Source: Leptotrichia sp. oral taxon 215 (GTDB lineage Bacteria; Fusobacteriota; Fusobacteriia; Fusobacteriales; Leptotrichiaceae). Taken from it: DNA of 12,872 bases. The notes under the pieces are model-generated. The model was not told the DNA's origin. It worked only from the letters and a program-made list of their open reading frames with translations, and searched no databases. The stretch covers positions 1 through 12,872 of the forward strand of contig CAJPML010000006.1 of the NCBI GenBank assembly GCA_905371725.1, in the 5' to 3' direction. This document shows positions 1 to 7,591 of this stretch, piece by piece. The position numbers and the translations under genes were made by a program. How positions within the stretch are numbered: the first letter of the stretch is position 1; every line of letters begins with the position of its first letter.

Positions 1-37
1 AAATAAAAGATTTATAGTAGATTTATGAAGAAATTAT

Positions 38-46
38 TGATATAAT
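38..46 (+). promoter_or_regulatory. Extended -10 promoter of the PPIase gene
   Basis: TATAAT at 41-46 is preceded by TG one base upstream (38-39), giving an extended -10 element. The best -35 at 17 bp spacing (18-23, TAGATT) is weak, which is common for extended -10 promoters. The start codon is about 30 bp downstream. Seen in the sequence; activity is inferred. Confidence 0.6.
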
Positions 47-76
47 AAAAATACTTGTAAAAAAATAGGAGGAGAT

Positions 77-1900
77 ATGGGAATTAGAAAGCATAAGGAA
101 ACAATAAAAATAATTTCTATAGTTTTAATATTCGGATTTGCTTTATCCATGTTAATTAGTGGACTTCGTTTTTTAAAAAACAATGTTTTAAATCGTGATT
201 CACATAGACAGGTAATAGCAAAGGTTGATGGAAAGAAAATTTATAGAGATGAATTTGAAAGAGAACTTTATCATATGAAAAACAATATGTCGGCACTTAC
301 TTCACAGAAAAAGCAACAGCTTGCTCAAATGGGTATGGCGACAGATACAATGAAGGAACTGCCTGAAGATGTATTAAAAGAATATATCTTTCAGACTATA
401 ATTGATAGAGAAGTACTACTGTCTGCAGCAAAAAATCTAAAGATAAAGGCTGATGAAAGTGCAGTAAATAAAATAGTGGAAGATTCGCAGAAACAGGCAG
501 GAGGAAAAGCTAACCTTATACAGGCTTTAGCGCAAAGTGGATATAACCTGGCAACTTATAAAGAATTTTTGAGAGAACGGGAAATAGCTAAAAAAGTTCA
601 GGAAAAAATAGTTTCTTCTTCTAAAGTAAGTGATGAAGAAATAAAAAAGACTTATGAGAGACTAAGATATAGCAGTCTGGCAGGAAGAACATTTGAAGAA
701 TCGAAAAAGGAAATAGCAGATTCTTTGAATGGAGAAATGACAGATGCTCTTGTGGGATCATTTATAGAAAAGGAAAAAGCAAAAGTAAAAATAGAAATAG
801 TGAGTCCAGAATTTAAAAAACTTTATGAAAATGCTAATAAAGTAATATTTGAAAAGGATGGATATAAATATACAAACAGTTCTATGAATGAACAGCTTTT
901 ATCATTATATATGTCAACACCGCAAGGATATTCTCAGGAAATGGTTGATACGATAAAAAATGGTTTGAAGGCAGATTTGGAAAAATTGATAAAAATAGCT
1001 GCAAAAGCTAAATCTGCAGGGATTAAAGTTTCTCCTGAATTGACTGGATTAAATGAATTGAGTAGTTATTCTAAAAAATATTATAATTATTTAATTGATA
1101 CTTATAAGCCGTCTGAAGCAGCAATGCAGGAAAGATTTAACTCTAAAAAGGACACATATAATACTCAAAATACGATTTCAGGATATGTAATTGGAGATGA
1201 ATATACAGCTTCAAGCAAAGATTTTGAAGAAGCAAAAAAGAAGGCAGAAGAAATAATGAAAACAGCAACATCTGAAAATTTTGCTGCAAAAGCAAAGGAA
1301 TTCAGTAAGGATCCAGGTTCAGCACAAAATGGAGGAAGTTTAGGTGATGAAGTTGATCTTACAAAGCTTGTTCCTGAATTTTCTGAAGCTGTAAAAAAAG
1401 CTGAAAAGGGTAAAATAGTAGGACCTGTAAAGACACAGTTTGGATACCATATAATATATGTACAGGATAAGAATGCTAATAATCCTAATCTTGCAAAAGT
1501 AAGTCATATACTTATACTGCCGTCAATATCGCAGGAAACTAAAAATGCACTGATAAAAAGATTAAATGATGTAAAAGCGGAACTTGATTCAAAAAAAGTA
1601 ACTTGGGAACAAGTTGAAACACAAGGTAGATACAATTTCTCAGTAAAAGAAAAATTTAAGACATTAACAAAAAATGACAGTATTCCAGGAATTGGAAAGA
1701 ATGATACTGCATTAATGGATAAATTATTTGCTTCAAAAACTGGAGAAATATTAACTCAGCAGGAGGAATTTGGATATTTCTTATTAGGGAAAACTGGAGA
1801 AGTAGCATTTAAAGAGGCAACTTTTGCAGATGTAAAAGAGAGAATAAGATTAGAATTTGCTGTAGAACATGCAAATAATGAAATTGAAAATATAAAGTAA
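77..1900 (+). CDS. Membrane-anchored peptidyl-prolyl isomerase (PpiD/SurA-like)
   Basis: This 607-residue protein has one N-terminal transmembrane segment (about residues 11-33) and no cleavage site, so it should be anchored in the inner membrane with its bulk outside the cytoplasm. A SurA-N-like chaperone region starts near residue 46 (VIAKVDGKKIYRDEF). A parvulin (PpiC) domain lies at about 364-465, with the hallmark stretches DPGSAQNGGSLGD and FGYHIIYV. A second, weaker parvulin-like region follows at about 474-575, opening with VSHILI. Length and layout match PpiD of E. coli (623 residues), which assists proteins leaving the Sec translocon. The start is set by AGGAGGAG at 67-74. The gene has its own promoter and no GC-rich terminator before eno, so some read-through is possible. 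The family is clear; whether it is catalytic or purely a chaperone cannot be told from sequence. Confidence 0.88.
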   Translation: MGIRKHKETIKIISIVLIFGFALSMLISGLRFLKNNVLNRDSHRQVIAKVDGKKIYRDEFERELYHMKNNMSALTSQKKQQLAQMGMATDTMKELPEDVLKEYIFQTIIDREVLLSAAKNLKIKADESAVNKIVEDSQKQAGGKANLIQALAQSGYNLATYKEFLREREIAKKVQEKIVSSSKVSDEEIKKTYERLRYSSLAGRTFEESKKEIADSLNGEMTDALVGSFIEKEKAKVKIEIVSPEFKKLYENANKVIFEKDGYKYTNSSMNEQLLSLYMSTPQGYSQEMVDTIKNGLKADLEKLIKIAAKAKSAGIKVSPELTGLNELSSYSKKYYNYLIDTYKPSEAAMQERFNSKKDTYNTQNTISGYVIGDEYTASSKDFEEAKKKAEEIMKTATSENFAAKAKEFSKDPGSAQNGGSLGDEVDLTKLVPEFSEAVKKAEKGKIVGPVKTQFGYHIIYVQDKNANNPNLAKVSHILILPSISQETKNALIKRLNDVKAELDSKKVTWEQVETQGRYNFSVKEKFKTLTKNDSIPGIGKNDTALMDKLFASKTGEILTQQEEFGYFLLGKTGEVAFKEATFADVKERIRLEFAVEHANNEIENIK

Positions 1901-1953
1901 ATTTTAATGGTTTAAAATTAAGGTAATTTTACGGCAAAAGTAAAAAAATTGTT

Positions 1954-1982
1954 TTGAAAATAGATAGACATTATGATATAAT
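1954..1982 (+). promoter_or_regulatory. Strong promoter of eno
   Basis: TTGAAA (1954-1959), a 17-bp spacer and TATAAT (1977-1982), with TG at 1974-1975 making an extended -10. This near-consensus promoter fits a highly expressed glycolytic gene. The ribosome binding site GGAGG follows at 2009-2013. Confidence 0.85.
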
Positions 1983-2016
1983 CAAAGTGTAAATTAAATA
2001 AAATTGATGGAGGTAA

Positions 2017-3342
<1,326 letters not shown>

Positions 3343-3364
3343 TAAAAAAATTAAATAAGTAAAG

Positions 3365-3398
3365 CTGCTCTGAAGAAATTTTCTTCAAAGCAGTTTTT
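3365..3398 (+). terminator. Rho-independent terminator of eno
   Basis: CTGCT (3365-3369) pairs with AGCAG (3389-3393), and an inner GAAGAA (3372-3377) pairs with TTCTTC (3381-3386) around a 3-nt loop. A run of five T follows at 3394-3398. One C/A mismatch interrupts the stem. Confidence 0.88.
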
Positions 3399-3451
3399 AA
3401 TGATAAAACATCATGTTATTCAATATATATTTGTTGCTTGTAATTTTTAAA

Positions 3452-3471
3452 ATCAATAAATTATCAATAAA
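3452..3471 (+). repeat. Direct repeat upstream of the fadA-like promoter
   Basis: The 9-mer ATCAATAAA occurs at 3452-3460 and again at 3463-3471, with an 11-bp period, about one helical turn. The second copy ends 6 bp before the -35 box. This placement suits a transcription factor site or an UP-like element, but in DNA this AT-rich chance repeats are common. Confidence 0.35.
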
Positions 3472-3477
3472 TAAAAA

Positions 3478-3506
3478 TTGACAATAAAAGATAAATAATA
3501 TATAAT
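3478..3506 (+). promoter_or_regulatory. Consensus sigma-70-type promoter of the FadA-like genes
   Basis: TTGACA (3478-3483), exactly 17 bp, then TATAAT (3501-3506). Both hexamers match consensus perfectly. An AGGAGGT ribosome binding site lies at 3550-3556. Strong expression of the adhesin pair is inferred. Confidence 0.9.
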
Positions 3507-3560
3507 ATATGAAAGTTTTAAATGTAATCAGAATAAATGTTACATATTTAGGAGGTTAAT

Positions 3561-3941
3561 ATGAAAAAAATAGGAGCGTTATTTTTAGTTTTAAGCGCTG
3601 TTTCTTTTGCAGGTTATCAAGAAGTAAGTGCAAAATTCAACCAATTAGAATCTCAATATTCTCAATTAGTTAATCTTGAAAATCAAGAATTTGCAAAATT
3701 AAAAGCAAATGCAAGCAATGCAGCTCAAAAATTAGAAGAAAGACAACGTTTAAAAGCAACTCTTGAAGATAGAATTGCAAAAATTGAAAATTCTTCAGGA
3801 GCTAAATTCTTCAAAGGAGAATATGGAGGACTCGTAAAAGAGTATAAAACTTTAGTTAAAGCATTAGATGAAGAAATTAAATCTTTATCTAAAGCAGTTG
3901 AAAATTATGAAGCAGTTGAATCATTAAAAGGAGGAAATTAG
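3561..3941 (+). CDS. FadA-like adhesion protein, first copy
   Basis: This small exported protein of 126 residues has an N-terminal signal peptide, probably cut after SFA at residue 17. The rest is almost entirely charged, Glu/Lys/Ala/Leu-rich and predicted to be helical, as in the FadA hairpin coiled coil. Length, the single signal peptide, lack of Cys and Trp, and the ending (NYEAVESLKGGN) resemble FadA of Fusobacterium nucleatum, about 129 residues, which polymerises on the surface and binds host cadherins. FadA-type proteins also occur as multi-copy families in fusobacteria, and many are not shown to be adhesins. The gene sits behind a perfect-consensus promoter. Its stop codon is 2 bp from the next start, and that gene's ribosome binding site lies inside this coding end, so the two are probably translationally coupled. 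Family assignment is by resemblance; host binding is not implied. Confidence 0.8.
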   Translation: MKKIGALFLVLSAVSFAGYQEVSAKFNQLESQYSQLVNLENQEFAKLKANASNAAQKLEERQRLKATLEDRIAKIENSSGAKFFKGEYGGLVKEYKTLVKALDEEIKSLSKAVENYEAVESLKGGN

Positions 3942-3943
3942 TA

Positions 3944-4351
3944 ATGAAAAAGAAATTAGCAGTTTTATTAGGAGTATTAGTATTAAGTAGTGTTGCATTC
4001 TCAGCACCAGCAAAAAAGGCACCAGCTAGCAAACCATCACTTGAAAGTAGCTTAAGTAGCTTAGAAGCTCAATTACAAAAATTGGAACAAATGGAAAATA
4101 AAAAATTTGAAGAACAAGAAGCAGTAGCAAATGCTGCACAACAAAGATTAGACAACTATTTAAAAATGGATGCAGCAATTGATCAAAGAATAGCTGATAT
4201 CGAAACTAATGCTGAAACAAGCATTTTTGGAAAAGAATTCAAGCAAAAAGCTGCTGAATACAAAAAATTAAAAGAAGAATTAGCTAAAGAAATCAAAAAA
4301 GAACAACAAACTTTAGAAAATTTTGAATTATTGAAATCTTTAAGAAACTAA
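3944..4351 (+). CDS. FadA-like adhesion protein, second copy
   Basis: A 135-residue paralogue of the preceding gene. The signal peptide spans about residues 1-21 (hydrophobic core LAVLLGVLVLSSVAF, cut near FSA). It is followed by a short Ala/Pro/Lys/Ser linker (about 22-33) that the first copy lacks, then a helical coiled-coil-like region. Shared spots include a Leu-Glu-x-Gln type repeat near the N-terminus, a DxRIAxIE stretch in mid-protein, and a C-terminal NFELLKSLRN matching NYEAVESLKGGN. The ribosome binding site AAAGGAGG overlaps the end of the first copy. The pair may co-assemble, as secreted and unprocessed FadA forms are known to do in F. nucleatum; here that is only a guess. Confidence 0.78.
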   Translation: MKKKLAVLLGVLVLSSVAFSAPAKKAPASKPSLESSLSSLEAQLQKLEQMENKKFEEQEAVANAAQQRLDNYLKMDAAIDQRIADIETNAETSIFGKEFKQKAAEYKKLKEELAKEIKKEQQTLENFELLKSLRN

Positions 4352-4362
4352 TAGTTAAAAAT

Positions 4363-4410
4363 AATAATCGATAGGATAGCAAAAGTTTGTGACTCCTGTC
4401 GATTATTTTA
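4363..4410 (+). terminator. Long hairpin after the FadA-like genes, possible terminator
   Basis: Fourteen bases at 4363-4376 (AATAATCGATAGGA) pair with 4394-4407 (TCCTGTCGATTATT) with a single G-T wobble and a 17-nt loop. The 3' side is T-rich (TTATTTTAT) but has no clean run of T after the stem. The mature tRNA-Arg begins at 4414, so this could be a partial terminator or a processing structure. Confidence 0.65.
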
Positions 4411-4413
4411 TAT

Positions 4414-4490
4414 GTATCTGTAGCTCAACTGGATAGAGCGTCTGACTTCGGATCAGAAGGCTTGGGGTTCGATTCCTCACAGGTACGCCA
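4414..4490 (+). tRNA. tRNA-Arg (anticodon UCG)
   Basis: A complete 77-nt cloverleaf with encoded CCA. The acceptor arm GTATCTG pairs with CAGGTAC, and the D arm is GCTC/GAGC. The anticodon stem TCTGA/TCAGA encloses CTTCGGA, giving anticodon TCG, which reads CGA. The T arm is TGGGG/CCTCA around TTCGATT, with G as discriminator base. It lies 62 bp after the second FadA-like gene with no room for a separate promoter after the intervening hairpin. Confidence 0.95.
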
Positions 4491-4523
4491 GTTTTAAAAT
4501 CAAATATAGTATATTCGATAAAA

Positions 4524-4585
4524 AAAGAGTTTTTTAAAAACCTTTGGCGATAACTTGAGGACAATTTTTAAAACTCTTTGTTTTA
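4524..4585 (+). terminator. Terminator after tRNA-Arg
   Basis: AAAGAGTTTT and the following A-run (4524-4540) pair with TTTTTAAAACTCTTT (4565-4579), apart from a 2-nt T bulge. An inner CCTTT/TTGAGG-like stem closes part of the loop. The T-rich tail TTGTTTTATT follows. The A-run before the stem could also serve the opposite strand. Confidence 0.75.
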
Positions 4586-4609
4586 TTACATTGTATTTTT
4601 ATATTATCT

Positions 4610-4638
4610 ATGATAAAATAAAAATATCTTTATATAAT
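4610..4638 (+). promoter_or_regulatory. Probable promoter of the radC operon
   Basis: ATGATA (4610-4615, four of six matches to consensus), a 17-bp spacer and TATAAT (4633-4638). This leaves a leader of about 100 nt before radC, in which I see no riboswitch-like structure. The surrounding AT-richness makes chance -10 matches likely. Confidence 0.5.
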
Positions 4639-4744
4639 ATAGATTAAAAAATAGAATAAAAATTTTTATTAAACTAAAAGGGGAAAAGAAATATTTTAAT
4701 ACTCTTGTTAAGAATAATCTTAAATGAAGTTAATTGGGGGATAA

Positions 4745-5419
4745 ATGAAAAATAATGAGGGGCATAGGGAAAGATTGAGACAAAGATTTTTGATGTCAGG
4801 ATTATCAGGATTTCAGGATTATGAAATTTTGGAACTGTTGCTGACTTATGTTATTGTAAGGAAGGATTGTAAGGAAATAGCAAAGGAATTGCTTAAAAAA
4901 TATGGTGATTTGTATACATTATTACAGCAATCTAATGCTGAGCTTAGAGAAAATAAGTATATTACTGAAAGGATAGCAATATTTTTTAAAGTATTGTTTT
5001 CCATAATTGAAAAGCAATTGTATTTAAAAATACATAATGAAAAGATTACTATTTCAAGTAATGTGCAATTACTGGATTATCTAAAATTTTCTCTATTAAA
5101 CAGGGAAATTGAAGTGTTTAAAGTACTTTTCTTAAATACTCAAAATGAACTTCTGAAGGAAGAGGAACTGTTTAAAGGTACAATTGACAGAAGTACAGTT
5201 TATATAAGGGAACTGATAAAGAAAATCTTAAATTATAATGCAAAATCAGTTATACTGGTCCATAATCATCCTGCTGGTTCTTTAAAACCGTCGCAATCTG
5301 ATATAATACTGACAAAAAAGATCAAAGAGATATTTGAAGGAATAGAGATACGCTTACTGGATCATATAATAATAAGTGAGAAAGGATACTTCAGTTTCTT
5401 AGAAGGTGGAATTTTATGA
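4745..5419 (+). CDS. radC: RadC family protein (JAB/MPN domain)
   Basis: This 224-residue protein has the two-part layout of RadC/UPF0758. An N-terminal helix-hairpin-helix-like region (about 5-60) carries the family opening GHRERLRQRFLMSG and YEILELLLTYVI. A C-terminal JAB/MPN metalloprotease-like domain (about 100-224) follows. The metal motif is intact: His173, His175 and Asp186, with Ser183, in VHNHPAGSLKPSQSD. Despite the name, a role in DNA repair was withdrawn for E. coli RadC, and the true function is unsettled. The ribosome binding site is a plain run of five G at 4736-4740 rather than a normal AGGAGG, which suggests modest translation. The stop overlaps the next start by 4 bp, so this gene heads a coupled operon. 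Confidence 0.95.
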   Translation: MKNNEGHRERLRQRFLMSGLSGFQDYEILELLLTYVIVRKDCKEIAKELLKKYGDLYTLLQQSNAELRENKYITERIAIFFKVLFSIIEKQLYLKIHNEKITISSNVQLLDYLKFSLLNREIEVFKVLFLNTQNELLKEEELFKGTIDRSTVYIRELIKKILNYNAKSVILVHNHPAGSLKPSQSDIILTKKIKEIFEGIEIRLLDHIIISEKGYFSFLEGGIL

Positions 5420-5928
5420 AAATATTAAATATAAAATTTAGAAAGACAAAAAAAGTTTATCCATTTTTAATAAATGAATCCCAAAATTTTCAAAAAGGTG
5501 ATCATGTAATTGTTGATACAATAAGAGGTGAACAGATAGGAATCGTATTAGGAATAGCTAATAAGGCTGGAATGGAATCTGATACAAATGATGAAGTGAG
5601 AATAAGGGAAGTAAAAAGAAGGCTGACAGAAAAAGAAGTTGCTAAACTTAAAGAATTAGATATTAAAGCTGATGAAGCTTATTTTAAATGTAAAAAAATT
5701 GTAAAGGATATTTTGCCTGAAATGAATCTGGTAATAGGAGAATATACTTTTGATGAAAATAAGTTAATTTTTTATTTTACAGCCGATACAAGACTTGATT
5801 TTAGAGAACTTGTAAAAGAAGTGAACAGAACATTTAAAAAAAGGGTAGAATTTTATCAGATAAAGCAAAATGATGAAGGGAGAATATTAAGTGCATTTGG
5901 AAGGTATGGAAAGGAAATATACTGGTAA
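5416..5928 (+). CDS. Short PSP1-domain protein, cysteine-less RicT paralogue
   Basis: A 170-residue protein with the PSP1 domain that characterises RicT/YaaT, but lacking the C-terminal third. It aligns with the next gene product over its whole length. The best match is at about 108-149 (GEYTFDENKLIFYF, then DFRELVKEV). From there to the stop it aligns without gaps to the first cysteine motif of the neighbour, but the four Cys positions are Phe161, Tyr164, Tyr169 and Trp170. The protein ends right after this, before the second Cys motif. Its only Cys is at 92. It therefore cannot bind an iron-sulphur cluster in the RicT way. The start overlaps radC by 4 bp (ATGA) and the end overlaps the next gene by 38 bp. 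It reads as an intact, degenerate duplicate, perhaps a partner subunit; its function is unknown. Confidence 0.82.
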   Translation: MKILNIKFRKTKKVYPFLINESQNFQKGDHVIVDTIRGEQIGIVLGIANKAGMESDTNDEVRIREVKRRLTEKEVAKLKELDIKADEAYFKCKKIVKDILPEMNLVIGEYTFDENKLIFYFTADTRLDFRELVKEVNRTFKKRVEFYQIKQNDEGRILSAFGRYGKEIYW

Positions 5929-6826
5929 TAATGATTTTAAATACAGTATTGAAAACGAAGAAAAAAAATTTAATCAAGTAGTAGATGTATATTTAGATGC
6001 ATTTCAAAAGAGACATTATTTTCTTAATAATCCTAAATTTTCAGTAAAAATGAACGATTGGGTAATTGTAGAAACGCAAATGGGGCTTGCCATGGGGAAA
6101 GTAGTATCTATAAAAGAGAATTATAGTGTAAAAAACTTAGAAGAATCTCTTAAGATGTTTGTAAGAGTTGCAACTAATAAAGATATAGAAAAAAATAATG
6201 AACTAAAAAGTAATGCAATAAAAGCAGGATACATTTTCAAAAATAAATTGAAAAAGTATAATCTGAATTTGAAATTAGTCTCAACAGAATATACTTTTGA
6301 TAAAAAAAAGTTAATTTTTTATTTTGCGTCAGAAGAGAGAGTTGATTTCAGGGATCTTGTTAAAGAATTAGCCGCTATTTTTAGAGTAAGAATAGAATTG
6401 AGACAGATAGGGGTAAGAGATTATGCAAAAATGGTAGGTGACTGTGGTAGCTGTGGGAAAACATTATGTTGTAAATCAATAATAAACAAATTTGATTCAG
6501 TTTCCATAAAGATGGCAAGAGAACAGGGAGTATCTGTGGCACCTTCAAAAATTTCAGGAGTGTGCGGAAGGTTAAAATGTTGTATGGGATTTGAGAATAC
6601 ACAGTACATGCAGGTAAAAGAAAATTATCCGGCTATTGGGCAGTCTGTTATAACAAGTGACGGAAAAGGAAATGTAACAAGTATGAACATGCTAAATGAT
6701 CTTATTTTTGTGAATATTGAGGGAAAGGGACTTCAAAAATACAGTCTATCAGAAATTAAATTTAATAAAATAGAGAAAATAGAAATTGAAAAAAGACAGG
6801 TTTGCAGTTATGAAGAGAGTAACTAA
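5891..6826 (+). CDS. ricT: PSP1-domain iron-sulphur protein, RicT (YaaT) type
   Basis: This 311-residue protein matches RicT/YaaT in length and layout: a PSP1 domain (about 60-180), then two cysteine motifs, Cys185-x2-Cys188-x4-Cys193-Cys194 and Cys225-x4-Cys230-Cys231. In Bacillus subtilis, RicT works with RicA and RicF in an Fe-S complex that helps RNase Y cut selected mRNAs. Whether RicA and RicF exist here cannot be seen. I chose the GTG start at 5891 because AAGGGAG lies 8-9 bp upstream; an ATG at 5906 is the alternative, but its purine tract sits too close. The gene overlaps its shorter paralogue by 38 bp and the methyltransferase gene by 17 bp. Its place beside trmN6 matches the order yaaT-yabA-yabB in Firmicutes, which supports the call. 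Confidence 0.9.
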   Translation: MHLEGMERKYTGNNDFKYSIENEEKKFNQVVDVYLDAFQKRHYFLNNPKFSVKMNDWVIVETQMGLAMGKVVSIKENYSVKNLEESLKMFVRVATNKDIEKNNELKSNAIKAGYIFKNKLKKYNLNLKLVSTEYTFDKKKLIFYFASEERVDFRDLVKELAAIFRVRIELRQIGVRDYAKMVGDCGSCGKTLCCKSIINKFDSVSIKMAREQGVSVAPSKISGVCGRLKCCMGFENTQYMQVKENYPAIGQSVITSDGKGNVTSMNMLNDLIFVNIEGKGLQKYSLSEIKFNKIEKIEIEKRQVCSYEESN

Positions 6827-7496
6827 TGATTATGTTGAAAAATTAGAAAGTGTAGATAAAAAAATTATTATAAAGGATGAAGGACTGAAAATAACAGACG
6901 ATGCACTGCTTTTATCAAAATTTGTAAAAAAAAAACTGGATAAGAGTAATTTAAAAGGAGATATTCGAAAAAGTTCTGAAACATTATTAGAAATAGGCTC
7001 AGGGCAGGGGATAATATCTCTGCTCCTATCTGAGGTAGAAACAATAGAAAAAATTTATGCTGTAGAAATTCAGAAAAAAATTTTTGAGAATCTAAGTAAT
7101 AATATAGAAATAAATCATTTGGAGAATAAAATTATTGCTGTAAATAAAGATATAAAAAATATAGAAGGAAAATACAGTTATATTATTTCAAATCCTCCTT
7201 ATCGCAAAATCAATTCAGGAAGATTACCGGAAGATGAATCTGAAAGAATAAGCAAATATGAAATAACTTTAACTTTAGAAGAATTATTTGTACAAATAAG
7301 AAGACTTCTTAAAAATTGTGGAGAATTTTTTGTGATTGTACCTGATGAAAGGTTAAATGACAGCTTTTCTTATATTTATAAAAATAACATGAATATATTG
7401 GAACTAGAAGTAAATAAATACAAGAAAAGAAACCTGATAATAATACATGGTAAAAAAGGTGGAAAGGCTAATTCGAGAATTAATATAGGAATTTGA
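6810..7496 (+). CDS. trmN6: tRNA1(Val) adenine-37 N6-methyltransferase, TrmN6 (YfiC/YabB) type
   Basis: A 228-residue SAM-dependent methyltransferase that would methylate N6 of A37 in a valine tRNA. The N-terminus (IIIKDEGLKITDDALLLSKF) has the family form seen in TrmN6, where a dehydrated-looking LKxxxDxxLL motif precedes the Rossmann fold. The SAM-binding motif I is LLEIGSGQGIISLLL, the acidic end of strand 2 is AVEIQ, and the catalytic motif is NPPY in IISNPPYRK, typical of amino-group methylation of adenine. I start at ATG 6810, with AGG at 6798-6800, rather than the in-frame TTG at 6786, which has no ribosome binding site and would add eight residues. The gene closes the radC-ricT operon. 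Neighbourhood with ricT matches yaaT-yabA-yabB of Bacillus. A different adenine target is possible, since NPPY enzymes are diverse. Confidence 0.82.
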   Translation: MKRVTNDYVEKLESVDKKIIIKDEGLKITDDALLLSKFVKKKLDKSNLKGDIRKSSETLLEIGSGQGIISLLLSEVETIEKIYAVEIQKKIFENLSNNIEINHLENKIIAVNKDIKNIEGKYSYIISNPPYRKINSGRLPEDESERISKYEITLTLEELFVQIRRLLKNCGEFFVIVPDERLNDSFSYIYKNNMNILELEVNKYKKRNLIIIHGKKGGKANSRINIGI

Positions 7497-7517
7497 TGAT
7501 AATATTTATAAAAAAAT

Positions 7518-7562
7518 AGCATTTATAAATTATGTAACTGATGAAAATTTATAAATGCTTTT
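7518..7562. terminator. Bidirectional terminator between convergent genes
   Basis: A perfect 14-bp stem: AGCATTTATAAATT (7518-7531) and AATTTATAAATGCT (7546-7559) with a 14-nt loop. On the plus strand it ends in TTTTAT. On the minus strand the preceding A-run (7511-7516) becomes a six-base T-run. It should stop both the ricT-trmN6 operon and the thioredoxin-like gene. Confidence 0.88.
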
Positions 7563-7591
7563 ATCATTTTTATGAAGTTCTAGGGTAAAAA

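Noticed and set aside
1901..1922. AATTTTAA/TTAAAATT stem after the PPIase gene
   Set aside because: It has no G-C pairs and no T-run, so it is unlikely to end transcription.
3482..3488. Third CAATAAA copy overlapping the fadA-like -35 box
   Set aside because: It is out of phase with the other two copies (17 bp rather than 11) and is expected by chance in such AT-rich DNA.
6381..6609. Two minus-strand open frames inside ricT
   Set aside because: They are mirror frames of the RicT cysteine region, low in complexity and without start signals.
5416..6826. One ricT gene broken by a frameshift
   Set aside because: Each of the two frames holds its own complete PSP1 domain, so this is a duplication and not one split gene.
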